Of a stretch of DNA of 64,000 bases, positions 37,632-46,196 are shown in pieces. The position numbers and the translations under genes were made by a program. The notes under the pieces were generated by a model. That model ran no database searches. It saw only the letters and a list, made by a program, of their open reading frames with translations, and was not told the DNA's origin. Each line of letters opens with the position of its first letter. Positions within the stretch are counted from its first letter, which is position 1. The stretch is from Bradyrhizobium sp. KBS0727 (lineage in GTDB: Bacteria; Pseudomonadota; Alphaproteobacteria; Rhizobiales; Xanthobacteraceae): the NCBI RefSeq assembly GCF_005937885.2, contig NZ_CP042176.1, forward strand, positions 496,001 to 560,000. Reading direction: 5' to 3'.

Positions 37632-37864
37632 CGCGAACGCGGCGTAGGCGTTCGTAGCGGGCGTTCCGGATCAATCGAACTGAGCGGCCGTCACGCAGGC
37701 CGTCTCGCCTGAAGCGAACCTGCATCGGCGGCCGCCCGAATTCGGCGAGGTTGCGTCATGGCGGTCGACGACGAACGGGTTGGTGCGCCGTGAAGGGTGT
37801 TGCAAAGTTTTCTGTTTTGAGCCCTCATGATTCCGGGCGCATCAACGTTCTTGCGGAGTAGGTC

Positions 37865-38770
37865 GTGAGAAATCCGTACGAGGTTCTCGGCGTTGCCACG
37901 ACGGCTTCTTCAGCCGACATCCAGAAGGCATACCGAAAACTGGCGAAAAAGCTGCATCCCGATCTCAATCCCGGTGACAAGGCGGCCGAGGAGAAATTCA
38001 AGGAAGTCGCCGGCGCCTATGATCTGCTCGGCGATGCCGCGAAGCGCAAACGTTTCGACGATGGCGAGATCGACGCGACGGGTGCCGAACGACCGCAGCA
38101 GCATTTCTATCGGGATTTCGCGACGTCGGATCACGGCCATCCTTACACCGACGATTCCGGCTACGCCGATTTCATGGATTCGGACGACGCTTTCGCGGAT
38201 TTGCTGAGGCGTAGTGAACGGGCGCGCGCGAACCGGCGCGGGCGGGATTTGCACTACCAGCTGCCGATCGATTTTGCCGAATCGATTGCGGGTGCGAACA
38301 AGCGTCTGACACTGCCGGATGGTGGCATCCTTGACGTGACTATTCCGCCCGGCCTGGTCGATGGGCAAATCCTCCGTTTGCGAGGCAAGGGAGCGCCCGG
38401 TACCGGCAAGGGCGGCGCCGGGGATGCCCTGATCGAGGTGGAGGTCGTACCCGACCGTCGCTTCACGCGCGAGGGCGACGACATCTCTCTGGAATTGCCG
38501 ATCTCTCTTTCCGAGGCCGTGCTGGGCGGGCGGATTCGCGTTCCGACGCCGACCGGCGACGTGACCATGGCCGTACCGAAGGGATCGAACACCGGTACGA
38601 CCCTGCGCTTGAAAGGCAAGGGCGCGCCCCACCGCGGCGGCGGCCACGGCGATCAGTTCGTCAGGCTCAAGGTGGTTTTACCGAAACCTCCGGATCCCGA
38701 ACTCGAGGCATTCGTTGCCAACTGGGACAAAGGGAAGGCGTTCAACCCGCGCGCGGATAGCGGATCATGA
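37865..38770 (+). CDS. cbpA: DnaJ-class co-chaperone (CbpA-like)
   Basis: This 301-residue J protein has a J domain at residues 1-70 with the HPD motif at 31-33. A linker follows, and then two C-terminal beta-barrel domains ([40 protein letters not shown]). There is no cysteine-rich zinc domain, which makes it CbpA-like rather than DnaJ. It would stimulate the DnaK encoded 3 kb upstream. The start codon is GTG. Its stop overlaps the start of the CbpM-like gene (ATGA), as in the E. coli cbpAM operon. Confidence 0.92.
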   Translation: MRNPYEVLGVATTASSADIQKAYRKLAKKLHPDLNPGDKAAEEKFKEVAGAYDLLGDAAKRKRFDDGEIDATGAERPQQHFYRDFATSDHGHPYTDDSGYADFMDSDDAFADLLRRSERARANRRGRDLHYQLPIDFAESIAGANKRLTLPDGGILDVTIPPGLVDGQILRLRGKGAPGTGKGGAGDALIEVEVVPDRRFTREGDDISLELPISLSEAVLGGRIRVPTPTGDVTMAVPKGSNTGTTLRLKGKGAPHRGGGHGDQFVRLKVVLPKPPDPELEAFVANWDKGKAFNPRADSGS

Positions 38771-39042
38771 TCATGAACAAGCAGCAGTTCTTGAGCAGTG
38801 CGGGCCTCCAGGTGCAGACGCTGGATCTCTGGCTCGAGCAGCGGTGGCTGATTCCAGAGCAGACCTCCGCCGGCGCGAACTTCTCTGACATGGACGTCGC
38901 GCGGGCGCATTTTATCCGCGACCTGAAAGCCGATCTCGGCGTCAACGACGAGGGCGTCGACGTCATCCTGCATCTGGTGGATCAGATGCACGGCTTGCGC
39001 CGGATGCTCGAGCAGCTGCACGACGATCTTCAGGCAACATAG
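38767..39042 (+). CDS. cbpM: CbpM-like chaperone modulator
   Basis: This 91-residue protein has a MerR-like helix-turn-helix fold: [20 protein letters not shown] followed by LIPEQ, then [20 protein letters not shown] and a helix with [20 protein letters not shown]. In E. coli CbpM binds the J domain of CbpA and inhibits it. The 4-bp overlap with cbpA supports the same pairing here. Confidence 0.88.
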   Translation: MIMNKQQFLSSAGLQVQTLDLWLEQRWLIPEQTSAGANFSDMDVARAHFIRDLKADLGVNDEGVDVILHLVDQMHGLRRMLEQLHDDLQAT

Positions 39043-39096
39043 CCGTAGGGCTTGGCTCGCTATCAATTGCGCTCCGAAATGACACGGGAGACCACC

Positions 39097-39321
39097 ATGA
39101 TCGAAAGGGCATCGCCGCTGGCACACGGCCAAATCGACGTTCTCATTCTGCAGGCCCTGGTGCGCAAGCTTCTCGCAAAGGGCGTGCTCTCGCCAGACGA
39201 CGTGCGAGCCATGCTGTTCGATGCCGCAACACGTCTGGACCTGGTCGGCAGCGATCTGACGCCGGAAGCCGCCCACGTCATCGTCGAGGAGGACCTGTTA
39301 CCTGCGTTCCTCGAGGGTTGA
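39097..39321 (+). CDS. Small hypothetical protein
   Basis: This 74-residue protein starts MIERASPLAHGQIDVLILQA and contains LVRKLLAKGVLSPDDVRAML. It is mostly helical in appearance, and the ATG at 39097 follows CGGGAG. It comes 54 bp after cbpM on the same strand and probably shares its transcript. The family is not recognised; a small co-regulator is possible. Confidence 0.65.
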   Translation: MIERASPLAHGQIDVLILQALVRKLLAKGVLSPDDVRAMLFDAATRLDLVGSDLTPEAAHVIVEEDLLPAFLEG

Positions 39322-39407
39322 TAGAACCGTCGTGAAGTCGCGCGGGAACTGCCCGGCGGCGGACTCCAGGCCGGAATATTGGCCTCAAGCGGGAGAAAAG
39401 AACGTCG

Positions 39408-39623
39408 ATGCCATACCGCTTCAAAGTGGGAGATCACGTAAGCTGGAACTCCGAGGCCGGGAGAGTGAGCGGCAGAATCATCAGGACCCACACCCAAGAC
39501 GTGGATTACAAGGGATACACCCATCATGCGAGCCGCGACGAGCCGCAATACGAGATCAAGAGCGACAAGACCGATCATATCGCCATGCACAAGGGCTCGG
39601 CGCTGACCAAGATCGATAAGTAG
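39408..39623 (+). CDS. DUF2945/HVA1-like TUDOR-domain protein
   Basis: This 71-residue protein begins MPYRFKVGDHVSWNSEAGRV and contains SGRIIRTHTQDVDYKGYTHH and DEPQYEIKSDKTDHIAMHKG. This pattern is characteristic of the DUF2945 (hypervirulence-associated TUDOR) family, a small beta-barrel of unknown bacterial role. Many copies occur in stress-related clusters. Confidence 0.85.
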   Translation: MPYRFKVGDHVSWNSEAGRVSGRIIRTHTQDVDYKGYTHHASRDEPQYEIKSDKTDHIAMHKGSALTKIDK

Positions 39624-39663
39624 ACGCGAAAGCGTCATCAAGACGGACGCAAGTTCGGCATCG

Positions 39664-40236
39664 TTATAGTAGTTTCGGCTGATCAGGCGGATAGGTTATC
39701 TGCGTGCCGTTCACGTGTGCGAACGCTGTGAGCTTGTGGGGTCGATAGCTGCTCTCTGTCAGTATATCGATCACGGTGATGCCGCGCGCGATCAGCGCGT
39801 CAGACACCAGCGAACGGTGGCAGCGCCAGGGAACGGCCTCGGCGCACATGATCGCAAGCCTGCTCTCGCGGCTCAAGTTAATGAGCGTTTCAAGCTCATT
39901 CTCAAACGCCTGCGTTTGCATGTAGTCGGCGTAGCCGCGAAAGCTTTCATTGCGCCAACCTGTGTTGGGCGAGCCCTTGCGCGGATGCCTGAGACCTCCC
40001 AAGCCCGAAAGATGCACGTATTCGATGCCATCCGAGCGGAGGCTGTTGGCCAGCGCCGAGCTCTCGAACTGTGGATTGCGGCGCGAGCGAGGTATGGTGC
40101 GGATATCGACGAGCCGTTTGATGCCGTAGGTTTTCAAACTGGCGATGAACTGATGGATCGGCAGGGTCGAATGCCCAATGGTGAATATCGTGGCTTCTGG
40201 CCAATGAGTACCAACCGGGAGCGGGTAGTTGCCCAT
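39664..40236 (-). CDS. DUF488-domain protein
   Basis: This 190-residue protein fits DUF488: TIFTIGHSTLPIHQFIASLK, LVDIRTIPRSRRNPQF, LSGLGG and the Cys-containing motif IMCAEAVPWRCHRSLVSDAL (residues about 132-151). The family is of unknown biochemical role; the conserved Cys/His residues hint at catalysis or metal binding. It is transcribed against its neighbours, alone. Confidence 0.88.
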   Translation of the reverse strand: MGNYPLPVGTHWPEATIFTIGHSTLPIHQFIASLKTYGIKRLVDIRTIPRSRRNPQFESSALANSLRSDGIEYVHLSGLGGLRHPRKGSPNTGWRNESFRGYADYMQTQAFENELETLINLSRESRLAIMCAEAVPWRCHRSLVSDALIARGITVIDILTESSYRPHKLTAFAHVNGTQITYPPDQPKLL

Positions 40237-40378
40237 GGCGTATGATCTCGCCTCGCGAGGGAACCGGAGTCGACTGGTGGCTTGCCGGTAGGTACTTTAC
40301 TATTGTGCAATCGGCTGCGCCAGCTGGGCCGCGGCCGAGATGCAAGGCGTCATTCAGCAATGAGCGAGGAGAAGCATC

Positions 40379-40570
40379 ATGACTCTGAAGGAACTTGCCG
40401 ACGCACTCGAAAAGATCGATGAAGAGGCCTTTTCCACATTGCTGTTGGAGTATGAGCTCGACCACGATGATGGACCGAAGCAGGTCAGGGCGATGATCGT
40501 TGATGCTCTTCGTTTTTCGGACCAGCACGGAATGCGCATGTCGCGTCCGCCGCTCGATGAAGCCGATTAG
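40379..40570 (+). CDS. Small acidic hypothetical protein
   Basis: This 63-residue protein opens MTLKELADALEKIDEEAFST and contains LEYELDHDDGPKQVRAMIVD. The ATG follows GAGGAGAAG at good spacing, so it is probably expressed. It is strongly helical and acidic and has no cysteines. The family is unknown. Confidence 0.65.
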   Translation: MTLKELADALEKIDEEAFSTLLLEYELDHDDGPKQVRAMIVDALRFSDQHGMRMSRPPLDEAD

Positions 40571-40648
40571 GTCTGGCCGCCGAGGCATTCGTCATTGACG
40601 GATCGCACGGGCGGTCTCTCCGGAGCGACAACTGCTCTCTCCAGGCCG

Positions 40649-41050
40649 CTATAGCGGATGGCTTTTACCCTCGAGGCGCCGTGTCAGGCGACGAAGGTCG
40701 ACCAGCATCCGCTCATGGGTGCCTCTGCCGATCTCCTCGACTTCATCATGGGCGATCACCGCGAAGACGATCCGCTTGCCTTCTACCAGGGTGACTTCCG
40801 CTTTCGCCGTGACGCGTTGGCCGACCGGCGTCGCCGCCAGGTGGCGGATGTCGACCGCCGTGCCGAGGGCGCTCTCGCCCGGCTCGAGATAGTTGCGAAT
40901 GGCGTTCAGCGCGGCATTCTCCATCGCCAGGATCATCAGCGGTGTTGCCAGCACCGGCGGCAGGATTGAATCTTTGAACCGGTTCGCCAGATGTTCCGGC
41001 GCGACGATGAGCGTGAAGGCTCCGTTGGCTCCCAGTGGAATCTCAAGCAT
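40649..41050 (-). CDS. FlK-like hot-dog thioesterase
   Basis: This 133-residue hot-dog fold protein opens MLEIPLGANGAFTLIVAPEH. PLMILAMENAALNAIRNYLE with its acidic residue, VDIRHLAATPVGQRVTAKAE and FAVIAHDEVEEIGRGTHERM match the fluoroacetyl-CoA-thioesterase-like family, where the Glu/His/Thr set hydrolyses acyl-CoA. It is divergent from the two-component genes, and the paired palindromes at 41250-41284 lie about 200 bp upstream. Confidence 0.82.
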   Translation of the reverse strand: MLEIPLGANGAFTLIVAPEHLANRFKDSILPPVLATPLMILAMENAALNAIRNYLEPGESALGTAVDIRHLAATPVGQRVTAKAEVTLVEGKRIVFAVIAHDEVEEIGRGTHERMLVDLRRLTRRLEGKSHPL

Positions 41051-41473
41051 CTCTCGCCTCCTGTCACCGCGTTGATCACTACGAGCGTTGTTGCTTCGTC
41101 AGGAGCGGCAATCGCGTCATCTATACGTCTCGTGGGTTCGCCGCTGACGTTGCGACGAGTGATCGAGCGCCGCATCAGTCGTCGAAGATGATCATTATCT
41201 CAACTGCCGACGCAAGAAGACTTTGTGATCGCGGTCCGGGACTTGAGATGGACAAGTTGTCCTGCGAGCCTGGACAGATTGTCCAAAGCCGGCAACGTCG
41301 AATCTTGGGTCATTGATGGCGAACGTCGGCTTTGGTGCCCCCTGCGGAGCAGTGCATCAATCTCCGCATCGGCATGGTCGATCGACCCCAGTCGTCGCCG
41401 ATGCTTTACGTTTTGGGCGGGTTCGTCCTACTATCGTGGGCAACGCCTGAGACCGACGCCGGAGAGAGGTCAA
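41051..41473. other. Divergent control region between thioesterase and response regulator genes
   Basis: No gene is supported here. It contains the palindrome pair at 41250-41284 and a possible sigma-70 promoter for the regulator (TTTACG at 41405-41410, 18-nt spacer, TACTAT at 41429-41434). A sigma-54-like TGGC at 41317 has the wrong spacing to its GC. Confidence 0.5.
41250..41284. promoter_or_regulatory. Paired palindromic sites upstream of the response regulator gene
   Basis: GGACAAGTTGTCC (41250-41262) and GGACAGATTGTCC (41272-41284) have centres 22 bp apart. This is the strongest pair in the window. No properly spaced sigma-54 promoter follows, which fits self-regulation from a sigma-70 promoter rather than enhancer-type activation. 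Confidence 0.75.
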
Positions 41474-42862
41474 ATGCCTTTGGAAGCAAACGGCAAAACC
41501 CATGAATCCGTGGCGGATCCAGAGTTCGGCCCGTGGCTGGCGCAGGCCTCCATTCTGGTCGTCGACGATGAGCCAGGGATGCGCAATTTCCTGGTCCGGG
41601 TCCTTGGTCCGCGCTGCAAGCGGATCGAAGAGGCGGCGGACGTCAAGGCAGCATCGATCAAGCTCGACGAGCTGCATTTTGACGTCGTCATCCTCGATAA
41701 CATCATGCCGGGAAAGAACGGACTCGACTGGCTTGCCGAGCAGCGGGCGACCGGGTTCTTTGCCGACGTGATCCTGATGACGGCCTATGCCGATCTCGAC
41801 ACCGCGATAGAAGCGCTGCGCGCCGGTGTGGTCGATTTTGTCCTGAAGCCATTCCGGTCCAATCAACTGCTCAACGCCGTTGCACGCTGTCTCGATCGGA
41901 CGCGGCTGCAGCGTGAAAATGACGTCCTGCGCCACGAATTGAAGTCGACGCCACAACAGGTCCTCTTGCGCAACAAGATGCTTGGCGAATCCCCTGCGAT
42001 GCGAAAGGTGCGCGAGACCATCGCGCGTGTCGCTCCCTTGCCGACGTCGATCCTGTTCACGGGCCAGTCGGGGACCGGCAAGGAGGTCGCTGCCCGCTCG
42101 CTCCACGCGCTCTCCAACCGGGCGGACAAGCTCTTCGTGCCGATCAACTGCGCTGCAATACCCGCGGACATGATCGAGAGCGAGCTGTTCGGACATCTGA
42201 AGGGCGCTTTCACCGGTGCCGGCAGGGCGCGTGAGGGGCTGTTCATGCATGCCCAGGGCGGCACCCTGTTCCTCGATGAAATCGGTGAGTTACCTTATGC
42301 ACTGCAGAGCAAGCTGCTGCGGGTCCTGGAAGATCGCCGCGTCCGGCCTGTTGGTTCGGAGCGCGAGGTCCCGTTCGACGCTCGTTTCGTCTTTGCCACC
42401 AATGCCGATCTGCAGAGCCGCGTCGATGCCGGCACCTTTCGGCCCGATCTCTACTATCGAATCAACGTCATGCAGATTCATCTGCCGCCATTGAAGGATC
42501 GCGGCGAGGATCTGCAGAATCTGGCCGCACTCTTCATGCGCGAGTTTTCGCAGCAGCTCGGCATGCCCGCGGTTCCGATCGACGAAAGGGTGCGCGCGTC
42601 GCTTTCGCAGTATGACTGGCCCGGAAATATCCGGGAGTTGCGCAACCTGATCGAACGGACGGTTATTCTCGGCGGATTTTCCGGAGAGTTCGAAATGGCC
42701 GTCGAGCCGGGTGACCGGGACGGGCAGAGTCTGGCGGAGGTAGAGCGACGACACATTCTATCGGTGCTCCGCGAGGCCGGCGGCGACCGCGAGGAAGCCG
42801 CGCGCCGGCTTGGCATCTCGCGCAAGACCGTCGACCGCAAATGCGCAAACTGGCATGCGTAA
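41474..42862 (+). CDS. Sigma-54-dependent response regulator (NtrC family)
   Basis: This 462-residue protein has three domains. The receiver at about 28-145 has SILVVDDEPG and the phosphoacceptor D75 (VILDNIMPG). The AAA+ domain has Walker A GQSGTGKE (197-204), the sigma-54-contacting loop GAFTGA (244-249) and Walker B GTLFLDEIGELP. The C-terminus is a Fis-type helix-turn-helix, HILSVLREAGGDREEAARRL then GISRKTVDRKC. It should activate sigma-54 promoters from upstream sites. It overlaps the sensor kinase gene by 8 bp. The four nearby sigma-54 promoters with matching palindromes make it the obvious regulator. Confidence 0.95.
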   Translation: MPLEANGKTHESVADPEFGPWLAQASILVVDDEPGMRNFLVRVLGPRCKRIEEAADVKAASIKLDELHFDVVILDNIMPGKNGLDWLAEQRATGFFADVILMTAYADLDTAIEALRAGVVDFVLKPFRSNQLLNAVARCLDRTRLQRENDVLRHELKSTPQQVLLRNKMLGESPAMRKVRETIARVAPLPTSILFTGQSGTGKEVAARSLHALSNRADKLFVPINCAAIPADMIESELFGHLKGAFTGAGRAREGLFMHAQGGTLFLDEIGELPYALQSKLLRVLEDRRVRPVGSEREVPFDARFVFATNADLQSRVDAGTFRPDLYYRINVMQIHLPPLKDRGEDLQNLAALFMREFSQQLGMPAVPIDERVRASLSQYDWPGNIRELRNLIERTVILGGFSGEFEMAVEPGDRDGQSLAEVERRHILSVLREAGGDREEAARRLGISRKTVDRKCANWHA

Positions 42863-44879
42863 CGACCCGGCCGTGACGGCGGGCGGGAGACACTCGGTCC
42901 GTTACCGTCTGCTGGCGATCGCGCTGCTGCCGACGCTGGTCATTCTGCCGCTGCTGCTCGGCATCTCCATCTATCGCTGGGCCGCCAGGTTCGACGCCAC
43001 GCTGGTTTCGAAGGTCGATGGCGACCTGATCATCGCTCACCAGTATCTGGCTCGAATTCTCGATAACACCGAACAACAGCTGGTCGCCTTCAGCGAATCG
43101 GCGCGGTTTCGCGATCTTCTCGTCGCCGGCGACGCTTCGAGCAGCGATCTTGTCACGCTGCTCAAGGAGAAAGCGAGTGGCCTCAAATTCGATTTTCTCT
43201 ATGTGATCGACGGCGACGGGCGCATTCTCGCCAGTGAACAACCCGTTGCCTCACCATCTATCCGATGGGATTGGCCGGTCATCAGTTCGGCGTTGAGCGG
43301 CCGTCCGAAGACGGACATCGACGTATTCGAGAGCAAGGATCTTGCGGCGATGTCGCCCGAGCTTGCTCAGCGCGCACGCCTTGAGGTGGTGCCAACCCCC
43401 GAAAGCGTGGACACAGGCCGCACGCCGGAGACGCGCGGCCTGATGATTCATTCAGCCAGCGCCCTGACGCTGCCCAACGGCCGACGCGGGGCCCTGGTCG
43501 GCGGTATACTGCTGAATCAGAATCTCGCTTTCATCGACACGATCAACGACCTGGTCTATCACGACGCCAGCCTGCCCGAAGGCAGCCGAGGAACGGCGAC
43601 GCTGTTTCTTGATGATGTCCGCATCAGCACCAACGTGCGATTGTTCGAAGGTCGCCGGGCCGTCGGCACTCGCGTCTCGTCGGTGGTGCGGACTGCTGTG
43701 CTTGACCAGGGGCGCACGTGGCTCGGCAGCGCCTTTGTCGTGAACGACTGGTATATCTCGGCATATGAGCCGATCGACGACAGTTATGGCCGACGTGTCG
43801 GCATGCTCTATGTCGGGTTCCTCGAGAAACCGTTTACGGATGCGAAGCGTGAGACCCTGCTGGGAATAGCGATCGCTTTCCTGGTGGTCACGGCCGCGAC
43901 CGTTCCCTTGTTCCTGAAATGGGCCAGCAGTATTTTCAGGCCCCTTGAGAGAATGACCGGGACGATCGCCCGGGTTGAGAGCGGCAATCTCGCGGCACGA
44001 ACCGGCCATGTCCAGGGCAAGGACGAGATTGGCCAGGTGGCGCTTCATCTCGATCAGCTGCTCGATCAAGTCCAGGAGCGCGACGCACAGTTGCGCCAAT
44101 GGAACGAGGAGCTCAACCGGCGTGTCGAGGAGCGCGCGCTCAAGCTGCAGCAGGCTAATCGGCAGTTGGAGACGACGACCAAGCAGCTCATCATGTCGGA
44201 GAAGCTCGCGGCGATCGGTGAAATCACCGCCGGCGTGGCCCATGAGATCAACAATCCGATCGCCGTCATGCAGGGAAATCTCGAGGTGATCCGCGACCAG
44301 ATGGGCGGCAGGGCCGAAACGGTGAAGACCGAATTTCGGCTCATCGACGAGCAGATGCATCGCATCAGCGAAATTGTCACCAAGCTGCTGCAATTCGCCA
44401 AGCCGGAGGAGTACGCCGGTTACCTGGAGCAGCATGCCGTAGCCGACATTGTCTCGGATTCGCTGCCGCTTGTTCAGCATCTGCTCAAGAAGACGACGAT
44501 TGCGGTCGAGAGAGAAGACCATGCGTCGCGCCTTGTCCGGATGAATCGGACCGAACTACAGCAGGTCCTCGTCAACCTGATCGTCAACGCCATTCACGCC
44601 ATGCCGGATGGCGGTCGGCTCGCCTTGCGGACGTTCGACCTCGATATGGACGGGCGCCCGGGTATTGTGATCGAGGTTGCGGACACCGGTGCCGGCATGA
44701 GCGCGGATGTGATGCAGCGAGTGTTCGATCCGTTCTTCACGACCAAGCGGCGGGAAGGAACCGGGCTTGGTCTCTCGATCAGTCAGATGCTGGTGACACG
44801 GCAAGGCGGCAGGATCTCGGTCGAGAGCGAGCTTGGGAAAGGCACAACGTTCACTGTCTGGTTGCCCGAAGCGCCCTGA
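42855..44879 (+). CDS. Membrane sensor histidine kinase
   Basis: This 674-residue inner-membrane protein has a first transmembrane helix at about 18-40 (RLLAIALLPTLVILPLLLGI) and a periplasmic Cache-like sensor domain at about 45-330. A second helix at about 333-358 (IAIAFLVVTAATVPLFLKWA) and a HAMP segment come next, then a coiled coil and a HisKA domain with H463 (VAHEINNPIAVMQ). The HATPase domain has the N box NLIVNAIHAM, DTGAGMS and GTGLGLSI. It resembles DctB/NtrB-type kinases. The signal is unknown; low oxygen, formate or envelope stress would suit the target genes. It is co-translated with the regulator gene. Confidence 0.93.
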   Translation: MRNDPAVTAGGRHSVRYRLLAIALLPTLVILPLLLGISIYRWAARFDATLVSKVDGDLIIAHQYLARILDNTEQQLVAFSESARFRDLLVAGDASSSDLVTLLKEKASGLKFDFLYVIDGDGRILASEQPVASPSIRWDWPVISSALSGRPKTDIDVFESKDLAAMSPELAQRARLEVVPTPESVDTGRTPETRGLMIHSASALTLPNGRRGALVGGILLNQNLAFIDTINDLVYHDASLPEGSRGTATLFLDDVRISTNVRLFEGRRAVGTRVSSVVRTAVLDQGRTWLGSAFVVNDWYISAYEPIDDSYGRRVGMLYVGFLEKPFTDAKRETLLGIAIAFLVVTAATVPLFLKWASSIFRPLERMTGTIARVESGNLAARTGHVQGKDEIGQVALHLDQLLDQVQERDAQLRQWNEELNRRVEERALKLQQANRQLETTTKQLIMSEKLAAIGEITAGVAHEINNPIAVMQGNLEVIRDQMGGRAETVKTEFRLIDEQMHRISEIVTKLLQFAKPEEYAGYLEQHAVADIVSDSLPLVQHLLKKTTIAVEREDHASRLVRMNRTELQQVLVNLIVNAIHAMPDGGRLALRTFDLDMDGRPGIVIEVADTGAGMSADVMQRVFDPFFTTKRREGTGLGLSISQMLVTRQGGRISVESELGKGTTFTVWLPEAP

Positions 44880-44892
44880 TGCCGCCTGTCAT

Positions 44893-44928
44893 GGACAAAT
44901 TGTCTGCTTCCACTTCGTCAATTTGCCC
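44893..44928. promoter_or_regulatory. Paired activator sites for the BON operon
   Basis: GGACAAATTGTCT (44893-44905) is strong, and CGTCAATTTGCCC (44916-44928) is a weaker match (9 of 13). Their centres are 23 bp apart, and the nearer is 58 bp from the sigma-54 TGG at 44980. Confidence 0.65.
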
Positions 44929-44979
44929 GTCGTCGGAACAGGCAGACTCCTAAGATATTGATATTGCTGCGGCCCAAAT

Positions 44980-44995
44980 TGGCACGTCCGTTGCT
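44980..44995 (+). promoter_or_regulatory. Sigma-54 promoter for the BON operon
   Basis: TGGCACGTCCGTTGCT is a perfect -24/-12 match and differs by one base from the hsp20 and fdhE promoters. The 165-nt leader to the first small frame includes the hairpin TTCTACCGGGTAGAA (45032-45046). Confidence 0.85.
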
Positions 44996-45159
44996 CTGAT
45001 ATTGTCGCGCTTGTTTTGGCCCACGAGGTCATTCTACCGGGTAGAAAGCTGTCCGCGAAAAATCAGGTAAGTAGCGCTGCCACATTGCACATAAAACGTT
45101 GAGGGAATCTGACATCAGGAACGACTAGGATTATCTTGTTCACGCTGGTGGAGGCAGCG

Positions 45160-45228
45160 ATGGCCGATGATCCGGATCAAGGCGGCCAGCAGACTCGGAA
45201 TCCGGGCTACAAACAGGTCAACGAATAA
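45160..45228 (+). CDS. Possible 22-residue microprotein
   Basis: ATG at 45160 follows GGTGGAGG at good spacing and opens a 22-codon frame (MADDPDQGGQQ, then TRNPGYKQVNE) ending in TAA. It is the first frame after the sigma-54 promoter and sits 27 bp before the next small gene. The peptide is very hydrophilic. It may be a true microprotein or a leader peptide. Confidence 0.45.
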   Translation: MADDPDQGGQQTRNPGYKQVNE

Positions 45229-45255
45229 ACAGGTCAGCGAATGGAGGCGCAAACC

Positions 45256-45450
45256 ATGTCACGTCACAACGAAATGCCGCCCGTCCCGCCCGCCAATCGC
45301 AGCCCCAAGGGGCCGGGCGGAGAATCCGAAGTCAAGAAGGACACGTCATTCACGAGGAAGGTGGACAACACGGCCGAGCAAGGCGACACCGCCAACATCA
45401 AGCAGAACACGACAAACGCCGGGTTTTTCAAGGGTCGTCGGGTAAAGTAG
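45256..45450 (+). CDS. Small hydrophilic stress-island protein
   Basis: This 64-residue protein opens MSRHNEMPPVPPANRSPKGP and ends TTNAGFFKGRRVK. It is rich in Lys, Asn, Pro and Gly, resembling intrinsically disordered desiccation- or stress-type proteins. The ATG at 45256 follows GGAGG at 8 nt; an upstream in-frame ATG at 45241 has less support. The family is not recognised. It is probably in the sigma-54 transcript with the BON gene. Confidence 0.65.
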   Translation: MSRHNEMPPVPPANRSPKGPGGESEVKKDTSFTRKVDNTAEQGDTANIKQNTTNAGFFKGRRVK

Positions 45451-45505
45451 ACAGCCAGGCAATTGGTGCTTTAAGCCACCTGTTTTCAGGACAGAGGTGC
45501 TCGTC

Positions 45506-46156
45506 ATGAAAACCGACATGGCGCTTCGTCAAGACGTCGAGAAGGAACTCGCCGCGAATTCACGAATCGATGCGAGCCACATCACCGTAACCGTCCAGAA
45601 CAGGGTGGTTACACTTGCCGGCCAGGTGCAAAATTACGCGAGCAAATGCGAAGCCGGGAACGTGGTGAAGCACATTGCCGGCGTCGCCGCACTCGCTAAT
45701 GATCTGGAGGTGACGCCGGCGGGAGCGCAACCAACCGATGCTGATTTGACGCCGCGCGTGTTGCAGGCCCTTGAGGCCAACGTTTTTGTACCGTCGAAAG
45801 CAATCACGCCTGTCGTTCACGACGGCTGGGTCACGCTCAGCGGCAAAGTACTGTACTATTACGAGAAGCTGGACGCAGAAAATGCGGTGCGCCCTTTGCG
45901 TGGAGTCAAAGGGATAACCGATTCAATCGTGACCGATAATCCCGATGGGCCGCAAGACCTGAGCCAGGAGATTATCACCAACGCGCTCTCCCGAAACGCC
46001 CGTCTCGATGCGGACCAAATCACGGTGAAGGTCAACGGCCGCACCGCGATCCTCGAAGGCGCGGTTCGGTGCCTGGCTGAGCGCGATGACGCGGAACAGG
46101 CGGCTTGGGCGGCGCCCGGCGTGAGCGCCGTGCAAAATCATCTTGTGGTCGGCTGA
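45506..46156 (+). CDS. BON-domain protein with three repeats
   Basis: This 216-residue protein contains three BON domains at about 3-68, 78-144 and 150-215. Each has the pattern of a short helix, then ITVTVQNRVVTLAGQV-like strands and GV..V.N (for example ITVKVNGRTAILEGAVRC). BON domains usually bind membranes or assist envelope stability under stress. No signal peptide is visible, so it may be cytoplasmic. It follows the two small frames downstream of the sigma-54 promoter at 44980. Confidence 0.9.
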   Translation: MKTDMALRQDVEKELAANSRIDASHITVTVQNRVVTLAGQVQNYASKCEAGNVVKHIAGVAALANDLEVTPAGAQPTDADLTPRVLQALEANVFVPSKAITPVVHDGWVTLSGKVLYYYEKLDAENAVRPLRGVKGITDSIVTDNPDGPQDLSQEIITNALSRNARLDADQITVKVNGRTAILEGAVRCLAERDDAEQAAWAAPGVSAVQNHLVVG

Positions 46157-46196
46157 ATGCCGATGCCCTTCCGCGTGTCGGCGCCCTCGGATGGAC

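Noticed and set aside
41317..41331. A sigma-54-like TGGC...GGCT before the response regulator gene
   Set aside because: The distance between GG and GC is one base short of the required ten.
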